Source of the DNA: Schistocephalus solidus
Taxonomy: Eukaryota > Platyhelminthes > Cestoda > Diphyllobothriidea > Diphyllobothriidae
Length of the DNA stretch: 64,000 nt
Reading direction: 5' to 3'
NCBI GenBank assembly: GCA_017591395.1
Contig: WEDG01001038.1
Span: 62,001 to 126,000, forward strand
Under the pieces are notes generated by a model. It did not search any database and was not told the origin of the DNA. It worked only from the letters and a program-made list of their open reading frames with translations. A program made the position numbers and the translations under genes. Shown here piece by piece: positions 22,714 to 34,249 of the stretch. Positions within the stretch are counted from its first letter, which is position 1. Each line of letters starts with the position of its first letter.

Positions 22714-22804
22714 TCGGATCCAATTCGCGTCCGAATTCCTAGTCATGGTCGGATCCGATTCGCGTCCGAATAATCGTACCGTCGGATCCGATTCGCGTCC
22801 GAAT
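22714..22804. repeat. Three 23-bp direct repeats with internal palindromes
   Basis: Units at 22714-22736, 22749-22771 and 22782-22804, spaced 35 and 33 bp start to start. Each unit begins TCGGATCC(G/A)A, a 10-bp palindrome in units 2 and 3, and ends ATTCGCGTCCGAAT, an imperfect palindrome. They lie about 210-310 bp after the DUF4806-like frame. In CACTA elements, subterminal direct repeats of this size bind transposase-associated proteins, so they may be such sites. No matching units were found at the left end. Confidence 0.75.
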
Positions 22805-22989
22805 TGTTATAAGGGGTGAATGTACGAATAAACAGCAGAATTAAAATTATTGTTGTGGTTACTAATCAGTGTTTCTTAAATCCGTCGGTGACTTCGGTTT
22901 TTAAAATAATTGTTTTCACATTAAAAAATAGTGAACCCAGAACGCAGAAATTAAAGAAAACCTGCAATAAACGTATGAGAATTGCTCCA

Positions 22990-24830
22990 GAAACTCCACT
23001 TACAAAGAAAGGTGCAGAATAAAAATAGGACTTCGCGAAGAGATGCTGTCAAATGCATTCTTGAAATCAAGGTAGATTAAGTCAACTGTGCCATCGTTGT
23101 CTAAAGTAAGGGGAGTCAACTGCTCTGTCGAGAGCAACAAAGTCCGAAAGACCAAAGTGGCTCTGTCGGAAGCCATACTGGATCCCTGATAGTAAGTGGT
23201 TAGCCTCCCGGGACTTCATTGTCGCCTTCCTAAATAAAGTTTCCATTGGTAGGATGTGGCGCCAGCCATTTCTGACGCATTTGCCGCCATAAACCAGTCA
23301 TTTCCAACCCAGGGTGTGCATCACTTGAGCTTCGAACCCGTGACCTTTGGTGCTTGAACATAACACTACCTTTGAGCTACGGGCCCGTTGTCCCGTCGGT
23401 GGTGATCGGGGATAAAATGATGAGTGTGGCACTTACCAATCTGGGTGTGGAAAATGCTCGTCCCTCTGATCCGTAGGACTCAATCAAGAGCCCTCGCAGG
23501 CAGACTCTTACCGACTGTTCAACTAGGTAGAAGATAAAACCAACAAGGAATGCATGCGGGGGCTCTTTATTGAGTTTAAGGCACAGCGGAATGAGCATGT
23601 TCCGTAACCAGATCGGTGTACGCCACACTAAGATAATAATTTCCATTATTATACAACAAATAAAGGGCAGACTGATGGTTCAGTTATTATTGGCACTAGT
23701 TCCAACCCAAACCTTGTTTAATCGGGTAGACAATTTTGGTCTTCCATTCAGCTGGCAGTCTCCTAATTCGAATGACGAATGGACAATAAGCGCTTTTGTT
23801 TTGGGCAGTTCGTTCACAAATTATCTACAGCAATTTATCGGTCTGTTGTCTGGACTCGATAACTCTGTAAAATCCTGTAGCTCTCATTCCATGACAGATA
23901 CCGAAATGACTTTAGCAGTGGATTGGTGTTTACAACAGCAGTGTTGACATTGTCAAATTGAATATAAGTTTTTCAGTGAACAGCTAAGCAAAAACTGGCC
24001 CAACTGCTCAGCCTTCTCTTCTACACCATTATCATCCTTAAGTACTGCAGCTTGGTCCTTGTTTTTTAGTTGACTATTAATATAGTAGAATAAAATCTAT
24101 CTTCATTTTAACCTGTTGGATAAATCTGGATTCATAGTTCCTCCTTGACTGTCTGCTCCATTTTATGACCGCGGTTCGTTGCTGATACAATTTCTCGAGG
24201 TCAAAACTAAGTCCAAGCAATTGAATTTCTGGTTCCGTCTAAGTCTGTCATTGGTAACTTTGCATTAAAAACCAGCTAATGATTGAACTTTAGGTCCATT
24301 ACCTTACAGCCGAAGAAAGATAGCGCACAGCTGACTGTCAGATTTTCACACTCCAATGGCAGTGCATTGAAATCTCCAAAAAGAAGAACCTCATGGTCGC
24401 TAGCTACTTCTTTGACCAAAGGAAGGTGCGACCAGTCAGCTGCACTCGGAATGTATGGTGGTTCTGAGAAGTACACTTTATTTACTATATTGAGAAGAAT
24501 TCATATGAAAAGGGGGGTATACGCTCGTTCGACCACTTAGGTTCCTGTCTCTACTTACACAATTTCCCCACCATGATGCCTAAGATGACTGTGTCTGTGA
24601 AAGAACTGGAATCCTTTTATCGAAATATCAGCATGCATAGTTTCATTTTTGAGCCACATTCTTGTCATAGCTATGAGATCGAGGTTTTGATCTGAAACAA
24701 GTGCCTTGAGTTCGTCGATTTTCGAAGGAAGAATTTGAGAATTACTATGCAAAAATCTCAACTTGGCCTGATTAGCTCCGTTAAACAAGCGTCTGTCCAT
24801 TTTGTGGGATTAAATACAAAAGCCTGTTGT
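22990..24830 (-). mobile_element. LINE family P-like fragments: endonuclease plus RT pieces
   Basis: Minus strand. Endonuclease N-terminus at 24800-24555 (AKLRFLHSNSQILPSKIDEL, LDLIAMTRMWLKNETMH) and middle at 24476-24276 (DHEVLLFGDFNALPLECENL, with the catalytic GDFN intact). RT pre-palm at about 24050-23640 (KAEQLGQFLLSC). A second RT piece lies at 23270-23030 (IQYGFRQSHFGLSDFVALDR, DGTVDLIYLDF-like). A tRNA-derived element at 23290-23390 separates the RT pieces. All are frameshifted or truncated. Confidence 0.7.
23322..23387 (-). repeat. tRNA-derived element (SINE or tRNA pseudogene)
   Basis: The minus strand reads GGGCCCGTAGCTCAAAGGTA (A box, TAGCTCAAAGG) followed about 35 nt later by the B box GGTTCGAAGC (23338-23329). 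Spacing suits an RNA polymerase III internal promoter. The 3' side after the B box does not pair with the GGGCCCG start, so no acceptor stem forms. This fits a tRNA-derived SINE head or a decayed tRNA rather than a working tRNA. Confidence 0.5.
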
Positions 24831-25329
24831 TTCTCATTGAGACGGAATTGAGTCCATCATGCCTAAGCTGTAAGGCTTATAGTGTTTCTCCAGAAAAATG
24901 ACCTCTTGCATTAAAAGTTTCCTTGTTTAGTATTTGGGGATGGCATCCGCCCAGTTCGGATCTTTTGAAGAGTTCTGCTTTGACCATTCTCTACTTCTCC
25001 CGCTCGGCGGGTGAAAACTACGGCTGCAAAAACCGTTTGTTGGGAGTTTCGTAGTATCAGTTTCCTGCTCAGGATTACCTGGGAAATTGTTGAAAAGAGT
25101 TCCATGTCATCGTGTATCCCTACATTTGCGGTGTCGGAAGTATATTCAGGCAGGACGTTGATGCTTGACAAATTGAGTCACCCCACTCACGGACCCTAAT
25201 ACGTTTTCCGATAGTGTTCTATGGTTAATGCAGTTTTCGTTATCTTTTGATTTGGGGGGTTCTCTTCTGTGTTGGTTCTGATCTAAACGGGACTCCCAGT
25301 TAATTGACAGCAATCAACGGTGTGGATTT
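24831..25329. other. Non-coding interval between LINE fragment and right inverted-repeat arm
   Basis: Nothing recognisable. Short frames on both strands have no family resemblance. Part of the stretch may be the start of the LINE ORF1/ORF2 junction. Confidence 0.4.
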
Positions 25330-26700
25330 TACCCAATAATTCTAAATTCTACTGTATATTTGGACATTCAAATAGAGCAACAATATGCACATTGTCATAA
25401 GTTAACCTTAGTACTAACGTTTTCCGATAGTGCCCTCTAGGTGCTCAAGGCAAAAATATTTATTTATTTGTATGCACCTAATCTCAGAAAACATGCAGAT
25501 GTTCTTAAGTTTTTATTTCCTGAGTACTGAATTTGTGGACGTTGAGAATGATACTTCTGGGATTTAAAGTCAAAAAATGCATGATTTACGTGTTCTTATT
25601 TATAATCACACTTAGAGTTTTGCAACCCTATTTTTTCAATTTGCTGTGTTCTCTACCACTGGTGCCATACCCCAACACCTTTGATATTTGCGGCTTTTAA
25701 AGTCATCTCTTCATTACGACCTCAAGTTATCTGTTGAAGATTACGGCAAATTCCTCTGTTTTCGCCATAAATAGGTTGTTTGGATAGTCAGCAAAGAAGT
25801 ATCATGGTCACATTTCTCCGCACTTTGATGATCCTCACAACATTTAACATCCCCTTCTCGATTGGACGCTAAGAGGACTGTGATAGACCGTGATGGGTTC
25901 CTCATAGCTTGCCACCCAGCAATATTACGATCGTAAATGCATGCATAGATAGCCTCACAAGGTCCTGGCAATTCAACCTTGACGGTGAACCTTTCGTACT
26001 CTTTTATACTCTCACCTGCAGGCTGATCCTGTCCCAGATGATATATTTACCTTTCCACGAGCGTTTCTTTTTCCTCCAAAAGATATTTAAATAATCACAT
26101 TCATTTTATCTTATTCAGATGAATTTAAAGGACTTTCTTTTACTCTTTGCAAACCAGTTTTCATATCAGATGGCCGATTTTCGAAAAAAAAGAAATCTGT
26201 ACATTGTTTGTTTATCTGTTATTAAAATCAATCAAAAATGTTTTTTACTTTTATTTATCCTCAAAATATACTTATAAACACCAAATGAAAGAATTGATTC
26301 ATTTATTATTTATATTCACCGCCGATTTATGCATAAGTACAATTAACATTTTCGCAATTTTCATGTTCTACGGAATTTTCGTGAACCATTATTTGAATAT
26401 GCTAAAAATAAAAACCAGACAAATTTGACTCGTGGCAATGCGGCTTCTGTTTTCACTGCCAAAAGACGTCAGCGTTTTCTTAATTGCACTCATTTGCATA
26501 AATCCATGTAAGGCAGTTGCAACGATAGATTTTAATGTCTTGCTCGCATTCTACTGGACGTGAACTTTTTGGAGCTGCAGGGTCTATTAATCGTCCTTGG
26601 TGCAGAACCTTTTGGATCTAGGGTAGACCTTATTACAATCGTCAAAAATGTTCGCTAGCTAATGGGCTACGTTATTGCGAGTTTGTGTTCCAACACTGCC
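25330..26700. repeat. Right arm of the large inverted repeat, interrupted by a 600-bp insertion
   Basis: Reverse complement of 20190-19420. Pairing runs from about 25330 to 25915 and resumes at 26517-26665, weaker to about 26700. The intervening 25916-26516 is an AT-rich insertion absent from the left arm, with no recognised coding sequence. TAGTG at 25428-25432 is the mirror of CACTA at 20087-20091; outside both, the flanks remain inverted copies (AGAGGG and CCCTCT). Confidence 0.8.
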
Positions 26701-26809
26701 GGGTTTATCCTTCGAAATCTTAACCTAGAAATATTATAACCCTCCTTTGAGACAGCTTGATCACTCTCGGTGTACAATTTATCGTTATGTAAATTCAGTT
26801 ATTGCGGTC

Positions 26810-27055
26810 GCATGCACAGTTAATTATCATTAGTTCTTTTCGGTGAACAATATAGCAATGCGAAATAAGCTCCCAAGGAATTGAGAAATTTTGTAATAAT
26901 TTCCTTTTTTTTAAGACAACTATCACTAGTTTTGTGCATTTCTGACTTAGTATTAATTAACTTCCGGTAAGATAGAGCACAGCCTCTGAGCCCCAGTGTC
27001 AGGCCTTTATCTAAGGGCATTGGTGCCAACCCTGAAACCCTCAACGGACGAATTC
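26810..27055. repeat. Dispersed repeat shared with 10870-11000
   Basis: TTCTTTTCGGTGAACAATAT and the ATCACTAGTTTTGTGCATT stretch align with 10870-10990 in the same orientation. It immediately precedes the LINE Q 3'-like segment of the tandem duplication. Confidence 0.45.
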
Positions 27056-27571
27056 TTTAGCCGCCAGCGAGCAACGGTTCGCCGAGGAACCCCTGTGTGG
27101 TGCAGATTTCGAATTCCATGAAACGCAGGGGAGACTGAAAAAAACACTGCACTTGTGCCAACCAGCCCCCGTTCTGAACTACGAGCACTCCACTGACGGC
27201 AGCTTTTTGCTCCTGAAAACTCAAATTACTCGACAACAGTAGTATTAATACACCTTTTAGGAGCATTTTCCAATGCTTGCTCGATTCGGACTGTTTACAT
27301 GTTTGACACTTACTCTCAATAGGCATTAGTGATTTTATAATTTAATTCAGTTTTTTAAAGAAGCTGCTGCCATGGGAAAGTCAAATGTATTTAACCCTTC
27401 TACATGAGGCAAAAGATTACCGACCCGTATGCCACTTGAGCCATGGAATTCATGACATGCGGCTGACGTTCCTAGCCACGCTCGGCCAGCCACCAGTCAA
27501 AAATGAAAAGAATATATTGAGAGCGTAATGATTTATCCCTCCTTTGTTAACCTTTTATATTTCCTTCGACA

Positions 27572-27666
27572 GAAACTTACAAGGAATGCTCCAATCGCCC
27601 TCAACTAGGTCAGACGAATCACTGAGCAGCAATATCGAAGAACGCCGTGCGCTATTGAAATTGACC
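27572..27666 (+). CDS. Exon-like ORF in tandem unit 1, unrecognised
   Basis: TTTCCTTCGACAG acceptor, then a frame reading RNLQGMLQSPSTRSDESLSS, NIEERRALLKLTT, then CCACAG/GTAAGC donor near 27668. The frame stays open past the donor for 22 more codons (GKLNNARLACCARCQGGIPE) and stops. The second tandem unit keeps the same frame open, so the protein reading was probably real when the duplication happened. It may be a host exon or part of a retroelement first ORF. I do not recognise it. Confidence 0.4.
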
Positions 27667-28257
27667 ACAGGTAAGCTAAATAATGCAAGGCTGGCGTGCT
27701 GTGCTAGATGCCAAGGGGGAATACCAGAACTTTGAGCTAAGAAACAGACAGCGAGCAACGGTTCGCCGAGGGACCCCTGTGTGGTGCAAATTTCGAATTC
27801 CACGAAAATCATGGGAGACTGAAAGCACACACTGCTTAGGTGCCAACCATCCCCCATTCCGAACTGGGAGCATTCAACTGGCGACAGCCTTTTGCTACTG
27901 AAAACGCAAACTACTAAACAACGCTAGCATCAATACACCTTTTTAGGAGCATTTTTCTCTGCTAGCACGATTCAGACTGTATACGTCTTTTGACACTTTC
28001 TCTCAATGTGTATTATTGAATTTATAAAAAAGCAGTTTTGTACATATCCTGCTGTCATGGGAAATCCAAATGTATATGAACCTACTTCATGGGACGAAAG
28101 TTAACCGACGTGTCTGGCACTCGAGCTGCGGAACTCATGACATGCGGCTGACGTTTCTAGCCACCCTCGGCCAGCCACCAGTCAAAAATGAATAGAATTT
28201 ATTGAGAAGTTAATGATCTGTCCCTCCTTTGTAAAACGTTTTTTATTTTCTTTGACA

Positions 28258-28358
28258 GAAACTTACAAGGAATGCTTAAGTCGCCCTTAATTAGGCCAGA
28301 CGAATCACTGATCAGTAATATAGAAGTACTCCTTGCGCTATTAAAATTGACCACAGGT
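28258..28358 (+). CDS. Exon-like ORF in tandem unit 2, unrecognised
   Basis: Partner of the unit 1 segment: TTTCTTTGACAG acceptor, RNLQGMLKSPLIRPDESLIS, NIEVLLALLKLTT, donor ACAG/GTAAGA. Several amino-acid differences from unit 1, no stop. Downstream, 28394-28627 holds a further open frame (RYFELLTEIIAVLTMHNKIK, LLKHDANDLETSTSC, basic KRKRD end) with heptad-like leucine spacing, possibly the next part of the same protein. Confidence 0.4.
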
Positions 28359-28679
28359 AAGATAAATAATGCAAGGTTGGCGTGCTGTGCTAGATGCCGA
28401 AGGCGAATATCAGAAATTTGAGCTTAGAAAGATACTTCGAACTCCTCACAGAAATAATAGCAGTACTTACCATGCATAACAAAATTAAACTCTTAAAACA
28501 CGATGCCAACGACCTGGAAACATCAACGAGCTGCACTATAAATACTGCAAGGAAACGGCAAAAGTCAGTAGGTACAATATTCAGCAAAACAAAGAGAAAA
28601 AGAGATGTCATAAGGGAAGTCCTCTGAGTCATTTAAAATATAAATTAACAAGCGAAAACAGGCGAAGATTAAACTAAGC

Positions 28680-29670
28680 CTTGCATTCACCCAAATTAAG
28701 CAAATCTCGGGCCTTCAGAGTATGTTACTACCGAAATAAATCGATGTCCTCTGGAAAATTGGTAAACTGTAATAATAAGTTATCACAAAAACTGCGAAAA
28801 AGCGCCAGCAGGACGCCCTGTAAATATTCAGGCTACAACGGACAGATCATGAAAGCCAACAAGATAAAGGCGTAAAGGGTTTCACCAGCGATGCGCGCAA
28901 CTTCTCGAGGGATATGGATGTCACATACCTCATATCAGCCTCTCAGGGAGTTATTCTGGTAAACGGAGTATCAGAAGAAAAGGCTCCGTTTGAAATATCT
29001 AAAGCGAAGTTTGAATATCAACCACCAGACTCACCGGTGGAGGGCAATGTGAACCCAGTAATAAAGGTGGTACCAAGGTCTATGCTTCAACATGTCATCA
29101 AGAAAATAAGGCAGGATGCAAACACAGCTTGCCTTCCTGAAAGATTAACTTGTCTGGTAGCCCATGCAAGGTCACATCTTGGTGAAGATCTCGTGAAATC
29201 TACTCTCCCTTCTTTATTTCGACCCTAATGTCTACGATGAGATCCTCCTGTCTCATCACCTAGATAGCTGTAAACAGTAACTACTGGCTATTATATGATT
29301 TCTCCTACAAAGATGAGCTTACTGAACCCTCACATGTTGTCATCAACATCACGGTCCTATTTCACTGTATCGTACCAATCCTATCAAATCTAACTATTCA
29401 TTTTTCGGGGAAGCAGTTTTTTCTCATATAGTTTCTTTTTAAATTTGGGAGCTCACTGAAATCTGCTCCCGAGTCTACTCGTAGGATTATTTTACTGCTT
29501 ATTTTCTAGTTCAACCTATATTCCAAAGATTGTTGACGATTGTTTTTAAAAACTGTGAATCGTTGTGAATAGGATGTGCCTACCATTCTACTTATTTCTG
29601 CTGTTTCATTCGGTTGTTCACACAGAGCAGCAATTATCCACTTTGTATTTAAATATAAATTTATTTATTA
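28680..29670 (+). mobile_element. Repeat family T, plus-strand copy with partial ORF
   Basis: The frame at 28914-29228 (MDVTYLISASQGVILVNGVS, then VVPRSMLQHVIKKIRQDANT, ending HLGEDLVKSTLPSLFRP) shares its C-terminus with 55281-55535 (HLGDDLMTSTVPSSF). The downstream non-coding part 29230-29670 aligns with 55540-55930 and, inverted, with 61765-61263 (CCCTCACA, TCAACATCACGGTCC, GCAGCAATTATCCACTTTGT). The function of the ORF is not recognised. Confidence 0.55.
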
Positions 29671-29999
29671 ACGGTGAACTTGACAGGAATCTCACCGCTC
29701 ACCAGGTCAGCGAAGCATCTGTATATTTGAACCCGGACAGAGGATTGGATTTGCCGTCCGTAGCATTCAGCAATAATTGTCAGGTGCAAGGATTTATTGC
29801 CAACTAAGGTAGAAAATAATAGAAACGGCACTGACGAGGCAACATACTGAACAACTTGATAAGTCTCTATCAACATCGATTTATGTGTGTTGGATCCTGC
29901 ATTAATCTAGACTTCTTCATAGACACAGTCGTCATCCATCACCTGCAGGGAATGGTTTCGGTGAGGAGAATGCGCGTTTAACAAGTATAAGTATCAGTA
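29671..29999. other. Non-coding interval, nothing recognised
   Basis: Short spacer between family T and an inverted CR1-like 3' end. No supported feature. Confidence 0.4.
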
Positions 30000-30300
30000 T
30001 ATTTGAGGGAGATACAGGTGAGTTACCTCTGAATTCCGTTTTTGTACATGCAAGTTGTGGTATGAAATAGATAGTATCTCGGGATGTTTACGAGGCTACT
30101 TGATATGAGCCAACTGTGTGGAACATAGTTGAAAAAGAGCAAACTGAAAAAAATCCGAGTAATATTCAGGAGAAAAACAAATTGTTGATCTTTGGGGGAT
30201 GTCCAACGGGGGGCATCGTGGAGGTCACCTGGATCATCACCAAAGTGCGTAAGATGCAGCGGAAGATGGTGAAACGAACCTTCTTCTAAGAACGCCAATT
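30000..30300 (-). mobile_element. Inverted CR1-like LINE 3' end
   Basis: Reverse complement of 14340-14617: starts GTATCAGTATATTTGAGGGA and includes GAGGTCACCTGGATCATCA. The 3' terminus lies at the left edge, so the fragment is 5'-truncated. Confidence 0.65.
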
Positions 30301-33300
30301 TTTCTGACGTTAACAGTTTCTCCGGAATTCAAATAAATGGGGGACTCTGTGGTTGCCTTCACCCGCTGTAGTATGTTAAATGTCAGATATTTAACTAGTC
30401 TTTTTTTACAATACGACCATCTACCGCATCGCTAGTGTTCTTTTTTTAACACAGAGTGTGAAGAATTCGAAAAGAGATTCCGAAAAAAAGAACTCCTAAG
30501 ACGCCAATTGATTTAGCCTTCCTTGTGGACGATTATATTAAGGTTGTTTTCCCTGAAACGTAGAGCACAGATAGAAGCCGCAGTTTAAAATAGCATATTT
30601 ATCCCTTGTTCGTACATGTACCAGTCCTGTAACTGTATTTTGAGTTAAATACGCATTGTAGGGAAAGAAATGTTCAGAATTAGTTCCTTTCAGAAACAAA
30701 TATCTTTATCTTTTACCCAAATGAAAGATTTGGATGTTTTCCGAATCCCAATTAGCAATTAAAACTAGGGGAAAAATTAAAACTACGTCAAGAAATATTC
30801 AGCTTCTCAGTGATTACATGTGAGAATGATAAATTTCTGAATGAAATTTCTGTGCATCTGCAAATTTTTGAAGTATATGCAGCTAAAGATTCTACCCATG
30901 ACTTTAAATGTACAAGTTTGCTGAATCCCTGTAGAGAAAAAATGGCACAATCTCATGTGACATCTGCTGGATAAAACCATCGAGATATTTTATTCAAACT
31001 GTATATATTTTCTTATTCGGTGGGAAATTGGAGGGTTTACTGATAAATGGCCGTACGTGTTTTGTGCAGTTATTCATTGTGACTACTAGAAACTATTTTG
31101 TCTTTTGTGCAATTTTGTCTATTTTGCAATTTTTTAATAGAGGTTTTAATTGTATAATGACTTTCTATAGATTTCTGACAGTTATCACATTCCCTTATCA
31201 TGACGTGGTCAATAAGAATTGTGGAGAACTCTTATAGTTTAGACTTTCTGCGAACTTGTATCTATTTATTATCCTAAAACTAAGCCTGCATCAGAAACCT
31301 TCATAGCAGATACTTTACGCAGTTCTGATTTATTACTGCAGAACTGTTAAAATTGTACAGATATAAAAATACTTTTCTTCAACGAAAATGCGGATTAGCT
31401 ATTCGGTAATTGCCCTTCTACCTTTCATGTCTTTCAGCACTGAAAACGCAAATAAAGATAGATGGAAATGATCAGACTTTATTGACCGCTAAAAATAATT
31501 AAACCTTGACTGTAACAGATATTCACTTTTAAACGAAAACTAGTAAATAAGTGAAGCGTAAACTCAATTGATAAAACGTGTGATCTATAAAAATTTCCTA
31601 TATGATAGCGAAGCGAATTTAAAATAAACATCCGTATGTTTATTTGTGTAAAATACACATTATGACTTCTTTTTGAGTAGTGTGCATGTTTTGCATCGAA
31701 GTTTTAAGAAATGTGCAAATGCAATCATACTTTAAATAAAAGATGGACCAAGTTTAATTTCACTTGTCAATTTTTTATGACGCTATTTTTTCTATTAATT
31801 TACTTTTTTAAAGTTTGAAATATATTTAGCTTCTACAAATTCAAGAGACCCAATATCTTTCTTTATGAAACACTTTTTCGATTTCTTTTCTGGTTTCTCA
31901 CCCACTTGTCGCTATGGAGGCCTGCATGCAAACTTATTAGAATCAGTCAAATATTCCTTTAATGGCACACATTTACGTATTCATATACATGTATTTTTAA
32001 GTGCAGCATTTAAATGTTTGAGGTCATATCGAAGAAATATAGGAAATCAATCGATGGTGTTCGTTGCCACCAAATTTGAGACTATACAGGAATCGAAGCT
32101 CATATGAACCACCGCACATCGCTCACTTTTCGTTTATTACCAGTGGAGAAGCCGATGTAATATGCTTCTTCCATCAGTGGATCATTTCAACTAGGAAGTT
32201 TCTATAAGGCTTAAGTCTGTGTTTTACGCGTTTTGGTAAACATTATTATTAAGCTGAACTGAACTATCAGAGAATTCTGGCTTGATCTTTGCAGCTGTGA
32301 AGAGCTCTCAGAGGGCTCTGTCCTAGAAAAGATGCCTGCTACAAAGCATGCACTGTATTTTCATAGGCAGAAGCTGCGGTCCTGTTCTCAACGAGGGACA
32401 GACATAACTAAAAAGCGGTGGGAGCATAATAGAATGCAACATTATGGGAGTTTCATGCCCCACGTATGTCCGATTAAAGCACTGAAATGTTCACCACTAC
32501 CTTTGATTTGAGGTCTGGGCTTAGATCTTCAACAGGTCTTGCATTTTGATGAGCTAATAATATTCAAAAAAGACTATCAGTCAAGACGAGGTAAACTAAA
32601 GTAGTTATTGTTCGACCGCTTTCAGTATACAGCCAGCCATACCCCACGCAGAGCAAGGAAACTGTGTACTTCACCAGGAAGTCAGTATTATTTGTTCTGT
32701 GACATAGTAACTTTATCCAGTGCGGCCATAAATAAATCGAGTCGATGTAGCAGCCAAATAAAGGAAGAGTTACGTTTTTGTAATTCTAGCGATCTAAACT
32801 ACTAAAATAAATACATTGTGATGACTGTTCTCTTTTCCCTTTCAATGTCCTTGCCACGGGGCTCCAAAGACTCAAGTTTACTCGAATGTTTTATGAGTGC
32901 TCTTGCGCCAAATCCACTTAGCTCCATTTAAAACGCATCAATCTTTGGCATGGACACACGCTTTCCGATGTAATCAACTAAGTCAGCTATCATTTGCATA
33001 ATGCAATACGTATCACTTCAATGCCAGCAATCCATCATCCAAGTTGAACACACAAAAGCAGCTGATATCACAATCTTCCTCTCTCACCTATGGAGTAGGG
33101 ACGAACAAAGGGGACCTGTCTCCCAAGCGGACCATGTTGCATATGAAAGCCATTCCAGATACTGTACGCAATGTACACCACAGTCTGGTTTCTTCTGTCT
33201 CATCCAGCCAAGGAAGACGTGACGCGATGAGTGTAGTGCTACATCAAAGTGTAGTAGCTACATGAAACAATGGCATACAAATTAATTAAAAATAGGGATT

Positions 33301-34249
33301 TAAGCGGTTCACCTGTGTCATGTTTACAAGAAAAAGGTTTTTAGATGGCTTGGTTTCTGTTTTAAGGTTTTTTTAAAACCTGCTCACCATCTCCCGATTT
33401 GTCCTGAGGACTTCCTTTCACTCACAATAAATCGTCTAAATGCGGAGGTTTTGATGCATATTATCATGCAATAACTGGTTGTATTTTGCTGTAGGACTGA
33501 CTGTCAGTGTTTTGCAAAAAAGTAAAATGGCGACACAAATGGCTTATATTTAGTATAGAAATGGGAAGAATACGTGAACGTCACTTCTCATGGTAATTAC
33601 TCGTCCATGGCATAGGCGCATGCTGCATGGAGTGATACAGGGACCCTAAACCTCTGTAGGGATGGTAGAATGTGGCTAACGGTGAAGCAACGGCATCTTG
33701 ATTACGCTTGACAAGACTTAAGAATATTAGTATTAATCCTTCAGATTAATCGCTTATGGCAAATTTTAATAAAATAAGCACGCCTATGCGAAGGTTTATG
33801 TGACAGTTCAATAGTTTGGTCCCTTAAATAAGTACCAAAAGAGATAATTTTATGAAGATACGAAACATTATTTTCCAGCTCATTTATCTAACAAAACCAC
33901 CACATGCTAGGTTCACTTCTTTGATGTTACTGATGGAATTTTAGCAAACAGAGACTGCACATCATCGCAAAATTTAGACCCTTCTTAAGCTTGATGATAC
34001 ACCTAAGTAATATCTTTCAGTCTTAGTTGTTACACCCGAACGGATGTCTCTTGGACAAATTCATATGCTCACTGAAATTTAAAAACACGAGCAACGTCCA
34101 TTCTCCGAGGAAGAAATATAAGAAACTTGATGATTTAGTTGGCTGTGAATTACTATAAATACGTGTTCTTTCTGCTGTTCGGACGGCTTAGAGATGCTTG
34201 TTGGCGCGAAAACTATGGTGCTAACTTGCATGCACCTGGGTCATCAAAT
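30301..34249. other. AT-rich region with no recognised feature
   Basis: Nearly 4 kb read on both strands without a recognisable domain, retroelement motif or repeat partner elsewhere in the window. Short frames (for example 31865-32107 and 33001-33222) have no family resemblance and no splice-site context I would trust. It may be intron or intergenic sequence. Confidence 0.5.

Larger units (their letters stand above)
27060..28430 (+). repeat. 685-bp tandem duplication (two units)
   Basis: Unit 1 is about 27060-27744, unit 2 about 27745-28430. Matching marks lie 684-686 bp apart: AGCGAGCAACGGTTCGCCGA at 27066 and 27750, and AGAAACTTACAAGGAATGCT at 27571 and 28257. The first 270 bp of each unit resemble the 3' untranslated segment of LINE Q at 54718-54965. 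The second half holds an exon-like frame in each unit. Confidence 0.85.

Noticed and set aside
22714..22804. CRISPR-like array
   Set aside because: Only three short palindromic units with repetitive spacers, in eukaryotic DNA next to a transposon.
23322..23387. Functional tRNA gene on the minus strand
   Set aside because: The 3' side does not pair with the 5' acceptor strand and no clear anticodon stem forms.
20087..25432. A clean CACTA element with termini exactly at CACTATCG
   Set aside because: The flanks outside are themselves inverted copies for about 650 bp and show no direct target-site duplication, so these positions cannot be taken as ends.
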